From the NCBI GenBank assembly GCA_021904315.1, contig CM038908.1, positions 10,002,501-10,066,500 of the forward strand: a stretch of DNA of 64,000 bases. The letters are read 5' to 3'. Position 1 is the stretch's first letter; each line of letters starts with the position of its first letter. The position numbers and the translations under genes are program-made. Source of the DNA: Sphagnum magellanicum. Its lineage: Eukaryota > Streptophyta > Sphagnopsida > Sphagnales > Sphagnaceae. Positions 36,254-48,915 of this stretch are shown here, piece after piece. The notes below the pieces were generated by a model that worked only from the letters and a program-made list of their open reading frames with translations, did no database searches and had not been told where the DNA came from.

Positions 36254-36485
36254 AAGAATCGGGTTTATATATGTGCCTTCTGCACCATGTGTTAAGACAA
36301 GCAAGGCCATTTTCATTCTATCTTTTTGAGTATTTACCAGTGTTAGTCTGGGATCAACTTTTGAACATACCAGTCTGGTCCTGGTATTGGATACCTCTTA
36401 GAATTTTGGGGATGGCAAATTCTGAAATTCCTGTTCCCGATTTTGGTACTTCGGTGTTCCATGGCTGGAGCCTCACAACTCCTAA

Positions 36486-36831
36486 GAGCAGCTCCATCCT
36501 GCAAATTAAAACTGGATGAAGAAAAGTCAAAACATGCTGGTTTGGCTCTTCAAAATGGTCTTGGCCCAGCATTTTTGCATAGTTTGCTGAGGATGGTAGA
36601 AGGCACAGCAAAGCAAAACAGAGAAGAGAGTAACAATATGATCTGACTGCTGCTCCCTATTTCTTATTGGCCACTTATAATGGTTGGTCAAAGTGGGTTG
36701 GTATTAGTCTCTGGCCTATTTGCAGTCCCAGTTTTGGTTTTATGGGTGGGGTTGGGAAAAAGTAAACAACTAAACTTGGATGTCAGAAAATATTTTGCAG
36801 GATCACTTACTGAGCATTGCTGGAGTTGCTC
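36486..36831 (-). mobile_element. Tourist-like MITE, family A, complete copy
   Basis: On the reverse strand it starts GAGCAACTCCAGCAATGCTC and ends with the inverse of GAGCAGCTCCATCC. TAA flanks both ends (36483-36485, 36832-36834). Inside, read on the reverse strand, are TTTACTTTTTCCCAACCCC, ACCCATAAAA, GGACTGCAAATAGG, ATGCTGGGCCAAGACCATTT and CATGTTTTGACTTTTCTTC, each shared with the copy at 61736-62050. The target duplication and TIR type fit PIF/Harbinger. It lies just downstream of the Expp1-like gene. Confidence 0.82.
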
Positions 36832-36839
36832 TAAGAAAC

Positions 36840-38065
36840 CTTAATGATTAGGATATGCGAGATATTTTCACATGAAAAATTATCAAATTTTCAAAACATA
36901 TTGAGATGTGTTTATCGCTTACTGGTTCAATCTATTTTATTGTGAACCACAACTTTATTGTGTTAAATCATTTACATTTTACCCCCATTTACATGTGATA
37001 AAAGACTTGTTAAATTCTTATGTATCAATAAAATTCAAATGTATTAATGAAATGTTCAAATTACAATTTCTTTTTAATAATGAGTGTTATTTTAATGTAA
37101 CATTAAGTTTTCAATTACCTAAGGCTTTTTTACTATCAACAAAGTTCATATTAAGGAAATCAAGGGGTCCTTTATGAATTGAACATTTTTTGTCACAACA
37201 ATTGGTTGATTTCAAAAGTTCTTAACTAAAATCAAAACCTTAAATTGGATTGAATGAATTTTTGTTCTGAATTTCAACACACAAATTATTCATTCAACAC
37301 AACTTGGCACAATTATCATAACTTTAAAATGTTAAAACGTAAACATATTTATTATATTTTGCAATTTTCATAGTGCTTGGTCACCCTTTTTGGCTCATAT
37401 AAGTTTGTTTTGACTAGCATAATACATAGAGAATTCTCTCATTAGTTTGGGACATTTGGTGTTTCAAAACCTAAGAAGAGACATTTTGAACAACACCATT
37501 TTTGAGAAAATGTGAGGTGCTTATCTTATAACCCTTCTCATGGGGTTTCCAACGAAGTTATGTTTTTCCATTCAAATTGCGTTCTGCATGTTTACTTAAG
37601 GTTTCGCACTTGAACCGATCTTTTTATTGGGAGTGTTTACACTATGAGCTTTTACCTAGTTTTATCTTAGGGCTTAAACGACGACAATGGTGGCTTCTTC
37701 TTTCTCTTAGCTCCTGCTGCATCAACTAGTGTGGTGATAGTAATGCTGGCGGCAATGGTTTGTGGAAATAGCAGAGGTGGAGATTTCTCACTTCTTGTTC
37801 TTTCTTAGGGGAATGAGTTCTGCTGGGATGTCTTTTTCTACCAAGGAGGGCTGAGACTGTAGTAGCAGATTTGCTGGACTTAATGCTTAAAATCCAACAA
37901 GAAATTGCAACCATATTCTACAAAAGCAGTGCATCTCACTAGATTTAGCCTTGGGGGGTGGCAGTCATCAAGTTGTAAGGATTTAGGCATCAGGAAATCC
38001 AATCCAAAGGTCTAGTGGAGGAAAGTTCAGTAACATAAAATAGTTGATAACACAAATGATAAAAA
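36840..38065. other. AT-rich intergenic DNA
   Basis: No gene recognised between the MITE and the OTU relic. The part from about 37580 to 37930 is less AT-rich and might be the former 5' end of the OTU gene, but no frame supports that. Confidence 0.4.
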
Positions 38066-38069
38066 TTAA

Positions 38070-39850
38070 CAGACCAGAATCTGATGCAGTGGGGCCTGCA
38101 TGAACTAGATTGAGGTGGACGAGTTGTATATGATGTAAGAAGCAGTGGTCATAGTTTAGTAATTGAGTCAAGTAGAGACAGTTCTGAAACTGAAACAATT
38201 CCTTATGTTGAATCAGTTCACCATACTTATCTTGATTTGGTGCCACCATCGCTTTTTCCAAGCACAACAGATGATGCAGTGATTGCACAGGCTTTGCAAA
38301 AAAAAATTCATTAAGTTAACTGTTGCTGAACAGGAGGTAGGGCTTGCTAGTTCTAATAACGAGCACTTGAGTTCTGTGTTCAAATCCAAAGCTAAAACAT
38401 ACCAACGATATTCAGTCATGTTACAAACAGCAATGAGTTTTCCATATACTTTGAAAAATACAGTCAATGGTAGGCTAGATAGGTCACAATTTCATAGCAC
38501 TTAGGTTAGCCAAATTTGGACCTGCCCTTAGGTTTGTCTACACACACCTATGAGAATTTCTAACCTAAACTCAGATTTCATGTATCTATACCATGGAAGA
38601 GTGTTGCAGTTCACAATTTTAGTGGCTTTTTGTAGGCATCATTTCTAGCCCATAACTGAATTGATACAGCTGCAATAGCATATCGTAGGGCAAAAGGAGT
38701 GGACACAAAATTCTTTTAGCAAGGTGGGGATCATGTTGATAAATTGGATGACAGTAACTATGGCCAAGTGACTACATATGATTGGAATAGCCCCAACATG
38801 GAGATAGATCAACGGAGAGTAGGGCCAAGCTTCAACACAAAATGCTTTGAATGATTTGGATGATGATGATCAACAAATTGCCTTAACCCTATCTAAGTTC
38901 CCGCAAGTGGACAAGGAAGTGGTAGTATGTCTTACTGAGCTTGAGTCTATCAAGGTACATTCCGTTCATAATGTTATGTATGATGCCTTCTAACAAGTGT
39001 CAAAGGTTGCTCTTGTACTTGGTAGATGTTTTTTCTTCTTGTACATGAACTGATGATAATTGTTTAGTTCTCATGTAGTTATTCTACTATGTAACATAGA
39101 TTCTTTCAAAATGTGATTGCATTATAAACACTCAACGTGCAACCATATGTCACATAATGCAACATGTTACACGAATAAATGGTTCAATTCCAACTTATGA
39201 GGATGCTTCAGCAGACCACCAACATCTTCTAGATAGGTGACAAGAGAAGTGTCATCTTCCCCTTCGCTGACTTTATTTGGTGTACTACATTGAGTTGATG
39301 GTTTGAACCATCAATTGTTGCATGTGAAAAATGTGATGGTTTGATACTCTATGAGCAATATTTACAAGATTATGACAGTACTGATCCTTGTCATGGTTTT
39401 GGATTTGATAATGTGTCAAAGAGTAAGGATGCAGAGTTTTGTAGAACAATTTTATTGAAATTTCTTAATAGATTATTGTATACTCACCTCCACCCACTGT
39501 TTTGGTTTGACCATAAGTAATGTAACCTCCAAAATGTCGTGTGGATTTTTCTCTGATATGTAGATGTCAGTTCAATTCTTTTCTTCCAAGCGATACTGTG
39601 AGCTAATTTTAGAAGTGAAATTTATGTGTTGGGTTTGTTCTATGTTAGGTTGGGTCTTTCTGGGCTGACTGAGAAGAAAATTAAAGATGATGGGCATTGC
39701 CAGGTCAACTCTTTTCAATATCTTTGTGTTGTTGCATTTGCTCTGGAATTGCTTAGGGTAGTGACATTTAAGGTTGTTCTGTCACTACAATCCTACAAAG
39801 GAAAGGGATGCAAATTTCGCAATGTACCTTATGGATATGGGGGTTGATCA
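38070..39850 (+). pseudogene. OTU-domain cysteine protease (deubiquitinase-like) pseudogene
   Basis: A broken copy of a plant OTU-type protease gene. In order: a long frame ending VVPPS-like text, SETETIPYVESVHHTYLDLV then DDAVIAQALQKK (38160-38310), where an A-run causes a frameshift; KLTVAEQEVGLASS (38310-38350); LNDLDDDDQQIALTLSKFPQ and ELESIK (38845-38955), followed by a GT; INGSIPTYEDASADHQHLLD (39173-39237), again followed by a GT donor; after an AG acceptor near 39648, LGLSGLTEKKIKDDGHCQ, in which DGHC corresponds to the OTU active-site DGNC; and KVVLSLQSY (39775-39800). The rest of the catalytic domain, with its His, is lost. Introns survive, so this is a decayed or duplicated gene and not a retrocopy. 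The family match is strong, the exon borders approximate. Confidence 0.72.
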
Positions 39851-41595
39851 CCAACACATCATAGTCGAAGGAGTGGATTAGTTTCTTACCATGCAGAATT
39901 TATGTCTATTATTCGACTCTTTCACTATTTGTCATAGAGGCTGTCCCTTTGTCTTCCTTGGTAGTTTGCAGGTTTTAGAAGATTTCTGCTAGTTTATTCT
40001 TGCTCTCCAAGCTGGAAAAATGGATTTTACATTGTTAAGTTTTCTACCATGTACAGATTAGGAAATTTGGGATCCAGTGGTACCACTAGTAGAATTTAGA
40101 TTCACCTATACAGAGGTAAATTTGCTCCAGGGGCATCTAACTTGTAGGAGTGTGAACATTGGGCTAGTGATCAAGTATCATGGTGTATTTAGCTACTAGG
40201 GTTGAAGACAAGAAAACTATCCTTGTTGATAGTAAATGTGAATGATTAGCATATAACCAATTACCAAAGTGGTTATGATCATGACTTGCACCTAGTTGTG
40301 GATTCATTTCACTAGTAGGTATGGTAGAAATTGGCCCTTATACCAGGAGAGGGAACTAGTAGCCATAAAGTGCCAAGTGAAACTTGGTTGGTAGACTATA
40401 TGTCATTCTTCATATTGTTGTTAAGCATAGCCCTACCAATTGTGTGGCTTGGTAAAATTGACATATGATGAAAAGACAGGCATAGCTACCTACATGCATT
40501 TATGCTTAATTATTTTGTAGGCAAGTTTGACCTAAAATACTTGTTGTCAACTTTTCAAGCACCATCATTCCATTCATTGAATTTTGAAGGGATTCTATGT
40601 GTGTTTTTTGGGTACTAGAAACTGCTTTAGGATGTGGATTATAGGATCTCCAAAACAAAGTTAAAATGTGCATAGATAGTTAGATATATGAGCTAATATC
40701 TATGCTTAGATGTTCAAGTGGCAACCAACATCATGCATGAGTCTCTTCCAATGGCTTTGGATTGTGATAGAAACTCAAGATAGATTTCTTCATTATTATA
40801 TGCCATAATTTTAAACCAAATTATAATATTCTTAACTACACCCAAAGTTGCCGGGGAGCAATGGTAGCAAGTCACTGCAAGTTGATGGTCTAATACTTTG
40901 TGGATGACAATCAAAAGTATAGAACAAAACCCCTTGTCTTTTTTCCCCTTTTTTTGTCAAAACATTTATTTAACTACAAGTTTTTGTGGAGTTTGTTTTT
41001 GCAATCACATTGATTTTTACATATTCATATACTACAATAATTTCTTTCACATTGTTATATGTGTAGACTTTTTGACTAGGAAGAAGTTGTAGCTTCCCTT
41101 TATAGGGGATGGCTTGACAAAAAGAAGCACTATGCAACCAATTACCCTAAATGTGACACTTTACTTCATGCACAAGTATACAGTTCAATGAGAGTAATAA
41201 TTTTTTGAGTCATGTTCATTTAAGTATATTTCACCTCTTTCAACATGGTCGAAATTGTACATGTTTGTAAATATGTAAAATGGTTTATTTGTACAACAAC
41301 GAAAGTTTTCTTTTGGGGTTTTCTTCCTTGCAATCTTCAATATGATCATTTCAAATGCTTCTTAAATGGGGAGCTCTTTTTAGCCATTTTCTTTTCTTCT
41401 AAACACCATAGATCTTCACTTTGTCATTTGTGATTATATATTAATATGTGCGGTCTTTAACTATCATTTTATTTATGTGACAGATGAGCACATAGTGGCA
41501 TGCATTGATTCAGCACATGCAAGGGAGGTGAAATTAAGAAGTGTATTCATTCCTTAACAATTTGAAAAAGTATTTTGAAAACTTAGCTATACATA
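39851..41595. other. AT-rich intergenic DNA
   Basis: No gene recognised. The first few hundred bases might contain remains of the OTU gene beyond recognition. Confidence 0.4.
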
Positions 41596-41599
41596 TTGT

Positions 41600-41684
41600 T
41601 GGAACATATTACTAGACAATAACCAGTTAACTGGTTCTCTGCCACTTGAATTTGCAAATGCCCCCAATTTTCTAATTATGTAAG
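41600..41684 (+). pseudogene. possible leucine-rich-repeat exon relic
   Basis: The frame from 41609 reads LLDNNQLTGSLPLEFANAPN and then FLI, a good plant-type LRR unit of the kind found in LRR receptor kinases, where one repeat is often one exon. It ends at a GTAAGA donor-like site (41679). No further LRR or kinase exon was found around it, so it is an orphan fragment; chance resemblance cannot be excluded in a stretch this short. Confidence 0.42.
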
Positions 41685-41689
41685 ATTTA

Positions 41690-44180
41690 ATTGGTCCATA
41701 TTTATTCTGAACATTTTTGGGTTGGTTATTCTAGTTACTTTGTCATATATCTAGTTTTAATCTTTTTCAAATTACTTGTCATCATGGTTCCTAGTTTGAT
41801 TGGATCTCCTTTGAAAATTTAATCTTAGAACTATATACCTAGAGGGGTTTTATGACTTTGTTTCTTGTTCTTAGATCTCTTCACACATGATCGCACTCTA
41901 CATTCTTTACACACATGGGTTGAAAATACACTACTAATCACTAACCCAATTAAGAAAATTCATGAACATTTGTATGAATTTTTTTTTTATCAAGTTAATA
42001 TTTAATTTGAATTGTTTTAAAATATTTAATTATGTGTCAAATGTAACCCCTTCCCCCTATTTATTTGTATCCATGCAACCATTTAATGCATCTTTAATTA
42101 GGTATAATTTTTTCTTAAATCTAAGCCTAGGTTATTACTAATTTAAAATATTTTAAGGTTTAGTAGAGGGAGAAGTGGCAAAGAACCCTAAAAATTGTAC
42201 CCTAAAGTCAATCTAGATTTAAACCTTAATCCACTACAAACCTAGATGTAGTTGTGAACCTATGTAAATGTAAAACCTAATCCATTATAGCCTTAGATAT
42301 CAATACAAACCTAACTTCCTAAATTTAAACCCTAATCTAGTACACCATAGCATAACTATTATGAAGGTGATGAGTTATCAAGGTTGCTATATAATGTTAT
42401 TTAGTTTTAATCCTAAAACAATTTCTTCTAACATCTTGTCTTGTCTTATTTATAATCTATAAGTTTTGTGACATTTGTAGCACTTTGATTTGAACTTTGT
42501 TTGCAATTTTTTGCCATCACTCACTTGTTTGAAGTTTATTCTATGAATTTTTGAAGTCCTTTTAAAGGTTTTTGTTTGTACTTCAACACACCACAACACA
42601 CCATAGATTTGTAAGTGTTCGATAATTACATTGGGTTTTAGTTTTATAAAGTTTTTAGTTTTCAATCTCTTGTGTATATTACAATGTACAATATAGGCAA
42701 ATTTTCTATATGTTGTGCATATTACAGTGTATAGTGTATAAGTAATTTATTTTGTTTGTAATCAAGTTGTTTGTGGGAAGTTTTTGAACTATGTTGTATG
42801 GCTTAACTGGTACCTAGCCCAAGCAAGAAAAGGACAATGAATGTTGTTGGCATCACTGCTGTGTAGCAAAAAATGCTTGGTGCTTGTTTTAAAGGTTATA
42901 TTGTTAATAGGTATGGGTCTACATATGTTCTTGGAAGTTGGTTCAAATATATCCATTATGATTTAGCAAATCCAAAATTGATACTTAATAATAACTATGA
43001 TTGTAAGGTCCAACTTTGTTTCTACATTTTCCCCTTGCATGAATGTCAAATAAAAAGAACATAAATATAGACTCTAACTACCATCCATCCAAGATTTATG
43101 CTAGGTAAAGGCTAGGAGACGTGCGTAGGTTACATATTTGCATACATTTATATTTGTATGCCACATCCTTCCTACTTCCCACAACCAAATTAAGAAACTC
43201 CACCCATCCACACGTTGTGCAACCTTGCACCCTAGTTCAAGTAGAATATTTGTTGTCCGTGCAAGGGAAAAATTATCAAATTCAACTTGCTTGCTTGGAA
43301 GGAAGCAACAAATGTAGCCATGGGGGCCATAACAAGTTAGCAAGAAAAAAATCAAAAGATGACAAAAATCCCTTGATTTAGGAAGCACCTTGAACAACAA
43401 CTATGATTATCACATTGAAAACTAGCAAGCTATGAGGTACATTAATCAAAATTCAACTATCTCCATATTCATTCCTATAGTAATGACAAAGGAACCATGT
43501 AAAATTGGACCTAATTGTGCATAGAAAATGAAAGCATCATCACTTTCACATTTTGGATCGTGCTATGGATTGTTCTATGTCATTTAACAAGATTAAAAAC
43601 TCACTACTTGGATCTTCATTACAACAGATATACATCAATTGTGATTTTGGTGCCACACAATGACAATTTGAAGATGGAACATACACATAGTAGTTGTAAC
43701 ATGTGTAGGTCATTCATTTTTTCCACATTGCCATGTCCAAATCCTAGGTCATCCTCACAATCCTCCCCCCACAATCTACCACGTTTCGAAGATTTGCCAC
43801 CCAAAAAAAAAAAATGGCTAGGACATTTATTTGAATATGAATAACCTACACCTATAAAAGGCACAAACAATGGTATATTTATTTGTGCATTCCACATCAA
43901 AATTTCCCCTATATTTGCAAGTATTGCTTTCAAATTGCAAATGAATCAAAAAAATTGTTTGACCAAAAGTCTTTTAGTATGTCATCATAGTTGTGACATA
44001 AAAAATAAAACCAATGCAAAAACATAGCATATATGACTCTTTGACTATATTTGGTCACTAATCGTATTTTGTCCCAGTCACATATATCATTTTTTTTGGC
44101 GTAGCATAAATATCTCATCCTTAAACTAAATGAAGGTCATGGATTCCAAATTCAAACATTTGAAGGTTAAATATTGCCAC
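41690..44180. other. AT-rich intergenic DNA
   Basis: No supported gene. The open frames at 43101-43400 (minus) and 43515-43844 (plus) have no recognisable motif and I do not call them. Confidence 0.45.
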
Positions 44181-44365
44181 TAAGAACATCCTTAAGAATG
44201 TTCAGTATGGGACCTTGTAAAAATACTTTTCACATCTAAGTTTATTTATTTACTTTTTTGCAACCTCGCCCATAAAATTGAAACTAAGACTACATTGTGC
44301 AAATAGGTGAGAAATTACTATTAGTAACAAACAACTAGATGAATCATCATAAGCTCAGAAGCATT
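44181..44365 (+). mobile_element. Tourist-like MITE, family A, left half of a split copy
   Basis: It starts with a decayed terminus (GAACATCCTTAAGAATGTTCAG after TAA, shown here in part) and continues with TTCACATCTAAG, TTTACTTTTTTGCAACC, GCCCATAAAA, GTGCAAATAGGTGAGAAA and AGCAAAC, the same order as in the complete copies. The right half is found at 48916-49032, on the far side of the LINE-like element. Confidence 0.62.
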
Positions 44366-45283
44366 AGCAAACATTTTTAGGTTATTTTCTTGCTTGGTGA
44401 GCAACATCCTTCTGATTTTTTTTGCCCCTTCTCCCCTGCCTTTAGCTTGGACTTCAATTGTAACTTTAGACCCTTTTGGAGATTTCAATTTGGGTCTTCC
44501 TCATCCCCATTTTTATGTGTGCATTGCTTTAATTTTGAAGTAAGAGGTACAAATTTTTTTTGGTTTTCCCTTGACCATTTGACCTATGACCTTTTTGATG
44601 TGGCTATTTGGCAACTTTTCTTGTTATTCATGCAGTGGTCTTTTTTCCTCCCCCCTTGTGGTGGTGTAATTGGTCATAGGGTGACTAGGGTAAGCTTATG
44701 ATGATTCTTAACACTTGATTGGAAGGAGCTTTAGGCTAAACATGTTTTTCGGGCACTAACTTTTGTAGAAGCTTTCCATTTAGTTTGAGCCCCCTTGGTG
44801 AACACCCCTTCTCAAAGCCCTTATCTCGCCCCTACTAGGTTGATTTGGATGAAGTTTTGCTTAAAGATGTGTTGGAGAGTATGCTTGTGCTACTAAGGTT
44901 TTTGCCCACCTTACTTTGGCCCCAACCTCTTTTAAGACCATTTGTGCTTTACAAGCATTTCACCCTTTAGATTTTTCCTTTCGTTGTCAAGATTCCTTGG
45001 TGGATTTATAACCTTATTCAAACTTAGGATTTTCCTTGGATTCCTTTAGGTTAACCATCATTTGATCGTTGCATTTATTAATTGGTTGCTCTTCAAGTAT
45101 AGTTTTTGAACACTTGCAAAACCTTTGACCCCAAGGATTTAGCTAACGATTTACTTCAACTTTTATAAATGAGTTCCCATGTCATAACGAGCCATATCTT
45201 AGGGTCCATAGCTCGGGTTCTTGGTGCTACCAAGTTTTTGGTTTTGGCCAAGTCTTTCAAATGCATTTGGTCAATTGTAGTGA

Positions 45284-45880
45284 GACTGCTCTATTATAAA
45301 ATAAAACAAACTAGGTTAAAAAGAGTACACTCATGCAAAATCCATGATCGGTTGAACTTCAAGCTTGTTGATTGAAGACCTAAAAAAGAAATCCTATAAA
45401 TCATCATAAATATCACAAGAACAATTGGAGAAGGCATAAGAAAATGGCAAATGCAAAGCAAAAAAGTGATAATACATATTATCACTTTTTTTGCATTTTT
45501 TTAGGCAAAATAAAGCAAAAAATGCATGGCATTTTCTTAGTTTATGGTATAGAACCCTAAGATGGTTATGAAGGTTGCACCATGTGGACGTTTTTGAAAT
45601 CAAAAGGTGCCTTAGTTCCACACAAGGAGCAAGGTTTTATTGACATAATAAGTAGAGGCTGAAAGGCTTTACCTTAAAAATGATCTATACTTGCATGTTT
45701 TGAGGTCATTACACAGTAATGGTCCCAAAGCATGCAAGGCCACATGTTGACTAACCTTTATATTACCAAGTGCCTTTCGATGCAAAGAGAATTGCACGCC
45801 CTTATTGCGTGGGGGTTTGGCCACCATATTTAGAACCTTGGATTTCAGTAGATGGTATTTTTGTCAAAAGTGGTGAAGTT
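45284..45880. mobile_element. probable insertion inside the LINE-like element, with hairpin
   Basis: The RT frame breaks after SIVV at about 45283 and resumes near 45880 with YWLVSRTLCL. The DNA between is more AT-rich and centres on a perfect palindrome: AAAAAAGTGATAAT (45460-45473), loop ACAT, then ATTATCACTTTTTT (45478-45491), with weaker pairing outward over about 110 bp. No target duplication was established, so it is called from the interrupted homology only. Confidence 0.45.
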
Positions 45881-46764
45881 GTATATTGGTTGGTGAGTAG
45901 AACTTTATGCCTATAATTTCATGACATTTTTTCCACTCACTTGTCGCACCATCAATTTGGCATGGTAGTTAGGGGGGGGTGAGGCAATGGTTCATGGCGT
46001 TCAAACTATTATAGACATCCTCCCCAATTGGTGGTGTTATAGGTGGATGTCACAAATGCCTTTAACACCATCTCCATGAAAACCATCTTTCAAAAACTTC
46101 GTGTGGCAAGGCACCAATTCTCTCAACTTTTTCCCTTTGTTTTTTTCCCCTTTACTTGGTTCTTTTATGTGCAATAGGTTCCCCTTTTCTTCAAGTGCCA
46201 TTATCTTTTGGGAGATCTATTAGTCATCCACTCTTTGGAGGGCACATGTTAGGGCAATCTATTCACCAAACATTTTTTTACATTGGCCCATTTTCATGCA
46301 CATTGCAATGTTTTGTAAGGTTTTTTTTTTTTTTTTAAATTCCTTCCCCTTATAAACAACATTCACATCATTGGTTTGACCTCTATTATTTCTTTTTACC
46401 CATTTTGTTTCTTAGTTGGCTTTTATGGAGCTTGTGGTCTAGCCCCATAAGTGTTCGGTTTGGTCACCTTTTAGTTTGCCTCTTGGTTTTTTTCATCCCA
46501 TTTTTGTTGCCCGTCAAACAACATTAAGGTTTTGTGCATTCCATTTGGTTCTATTTCTTTTCTTCCTCTTTTTTGTAAAATGTGGTAGATGAGGATGTTC
46601 CCCATGCAAAGGCACTTCTAAAGTTAGGGGATGTCCAAGTTGATTTTGGGATCCTCTTTCAATGTTTTGCCTAAAGACCTTCCTATTTGCTTTGTTGTAT
46701 CCCTCTTTTATGGGTGAATGCATGATCGGGTGTTTCAATATTGGCAAAAATTACATTCCCTATA

Positions 46765-47465
46765 AGTCAATACAAGATTATTTAATATGATTCAAATGGA
46801 CATGGTTGTTATTTTAAAAAGTATTATTATTCCAATCTTTGAATAATACATGTTCAATCACCTACAAACCTTTCCAAATTGATGTGAAAACTTGTATTTA
46901 GTGTAGCTGATGTCATTTTTAAATTTGGAAGTCTTAAAAATGAAACTCCCAAAGTCTAGATGAATAATGACCCATGTAAAGGTTTTAAAAAATATGCTTT
47001 TGGGACAAAAAAACTGAAAAACAAACAAAAATTGCAACTCATATGGACTTATGAAAATATGGTCAAATTTTAATTATTCAAAAGCCCATAACTATTAAAC
47101 GGTTAAAGTTTTCAAAGAAGAGATTCCTCATATGAATATATTTTGTATTCATCCCCTATTGAGTCTCAATAACAAATTTGGAATGTGAATCAATATAATT
47201 TTTTTCCATTTTGTGATGGTTTAGTTGGACGCCTAGTCCATATTTTTCAACTTCAAAAGTCCATTACTATTGACAAATGTGTTTTTTATCAATAAATAAC
47301 CACACAATTCTCTTCATAATGAAGTTGTTAGTATAGATACAAGTCCCAATTAGTAGATCTAAAGATATATTAATCACAATATGCATTTGAATAAAGATTA
47401 TCCAAGAAAAAAACATCATTTTGTCACAATTGTGAGACACTCGATTGTGCATCTACCTTTATCAA
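46765..47465. mobile_element. probable AT-rich insertion inside the LINE-like element
   Basis: Protein homology stops near 46760 and picks up at about 47470 with a block that should follow after some 25 residues. The 700 bp between are strongly AT-rich and unlike the flanks. Ends and type could not be defined. Confidence 0.42.
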
Positions 47466-48915
47466 TCTTTTGGTGTTAGCTGGCCTTTTTCGACTTGACC
47501 CTCATGCACATTTTTGCAAAAGTGTTGGGCCTAGGCCTTTAGATTACCCACAAGCCTCTTTAGTGCGTCGATAGGTTTTTCTCCCCATTTGTTGTGGGGG
47601 GATTAACCTCATTTCCATAAAGTTCATTACGTTAATGGTTTATTTGGGGAGTTGGACATTTATTGCACTTACCATTGTTGCTAGATTCCTATTGGATCAT
47701 CACTTGTTCTTTTTGAAAATGATGGGTGCCAAGAGTTTTGGTCCACTCCCCTTCTAGGCCCATTTAAAGTTGGCATAGGAGTTCCTTCCCCTTGATGTAG
47801 TGACATGTGTTTTTCCTTTCATGTAATTTGCTAAAAGAGAATTAAATTTGCTTGAAAAAAAAAATTTAGATAGATTGTACAACCATTATTTTTTTAACAT
47901 CATCTTTGACATGGCTTCTAATTTGCACCTCACATGTTTGAAGTCTTGTGTAGGCTTTGGGGTGAGTGCTTAACTTTTTGCTCACCAAATCATTCCACCT
48001 TTCCATTTAGCCTCTAATGTTTTTTCATCTATGTTACACACTAATTGGGCCTCCCCCGTCTTTTAACTCTTGGGGTGACTCATTACATATATGGCCAACC
48101 CTTAAAATCCTATAAGGTCCCACCTTTTTCATTATTCCCATGGTGGGAACGAATTGGATCTCATGATGCAGTTTGAGATGTTTTTGTCTCCATTACGAGA
48201 AACATGGGGTTTCATGTGTTGTGTGAGTAAACACATGTCCTTCCACCACCTCCCTTTCAATTTTTTTGTTGTTGAGTTGACATTGTGTTTTTAACTAATG
48301 ACATTCATAGCTTGGTGGATGTGGTCATTGTTTATTCCATTCGAGTAAATTTGGTTTCTCGAGTTATTTCATCTTGCAAGGTGGCCACAACGATGGTGGT
48401 TTAAGCAAAGGAAGGATTTTATCATGATCAACACCTAACATATGCACTTCTTCTCCAACAAGCAAATGACTTTCTTCATTGATATGTTACTATGGCATGG
48501 TTAGCAAAGGGCATCAATGGCCTTCCTTTGGCAACTTTACATTCCCTTTATAGGCAAAGAGTGTTAATAGTTTTGTAGAAAACACAAGCTATTTTTATTT
48601 TGAAACATGCCATCATTGCAAATTAGCACTCTTCTAGGCTTCTTGCATTTTTAGGTTTCCTTCCTCCCCCTTTTTTTGATATGCTTCTTGCAACTAGTGG
48701 GGGTTATTATTTTTGCAACTGGTGGGGGCTATAATTCTTGCAACAAGTGGGGGCTCTAGAACATAATTTGTTCCTTTCCTTCCTTTGTGACCCACTTTGG
48801 GTGTTTGCACTTGTGGCTTGGACTTGGGTCCTCTCCCTTTGTGTTTCATTTCCCCCTTTGTTGGGTGCTTTGTTTAATAAAGCTTGCTAGGGTTTAATCA
48901 TTTTATTACCTTTAA

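Larger units (their letters stand above)
44366..48915 (+). mobile_element. LINE-like retroelement, degenerate, with reverse-transcriptase remains
   Basis: Several protein blocks of one non-LTR-type retroelement follow in order on the plus strand: TLAPTSFKTICALQAFHPLD (44910-44970); HILGSIARVLGATKFLVLAK (45190-45250); HQFGMVVRGG and VDVTNAFNTISMKTIFQKLR (45950-46105), the second being the RT motif with the conserved VDVxNAFNT; a damaged GDPL-like region and TLAHFHAH (about 46215-46310); PHKC then WSPFSLPLGF (46430-46495); a VRRQ and LPICCGGI block and YLGSWTFIALTIVARFLLDH (47560-47700); and a C-terminal part at 48200-48780 with VSRVI, LTYALLLQQANDF and LYRQRV. The 3' end is TTTAATCATTTTATTACC. 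Stops and frameshifts are everywhere. Two AT-rich blocks (45284-45880, 46765-47465) look like later insertions. Its 5' boundary is inferred from the split MITE. Confidence 0.72.

Noticed and set aside
43101..43844. Two frames of about 100 codons
   Set aside because: No recognisable motif and no continuation on either side; length is expected by chance in this much DNA.
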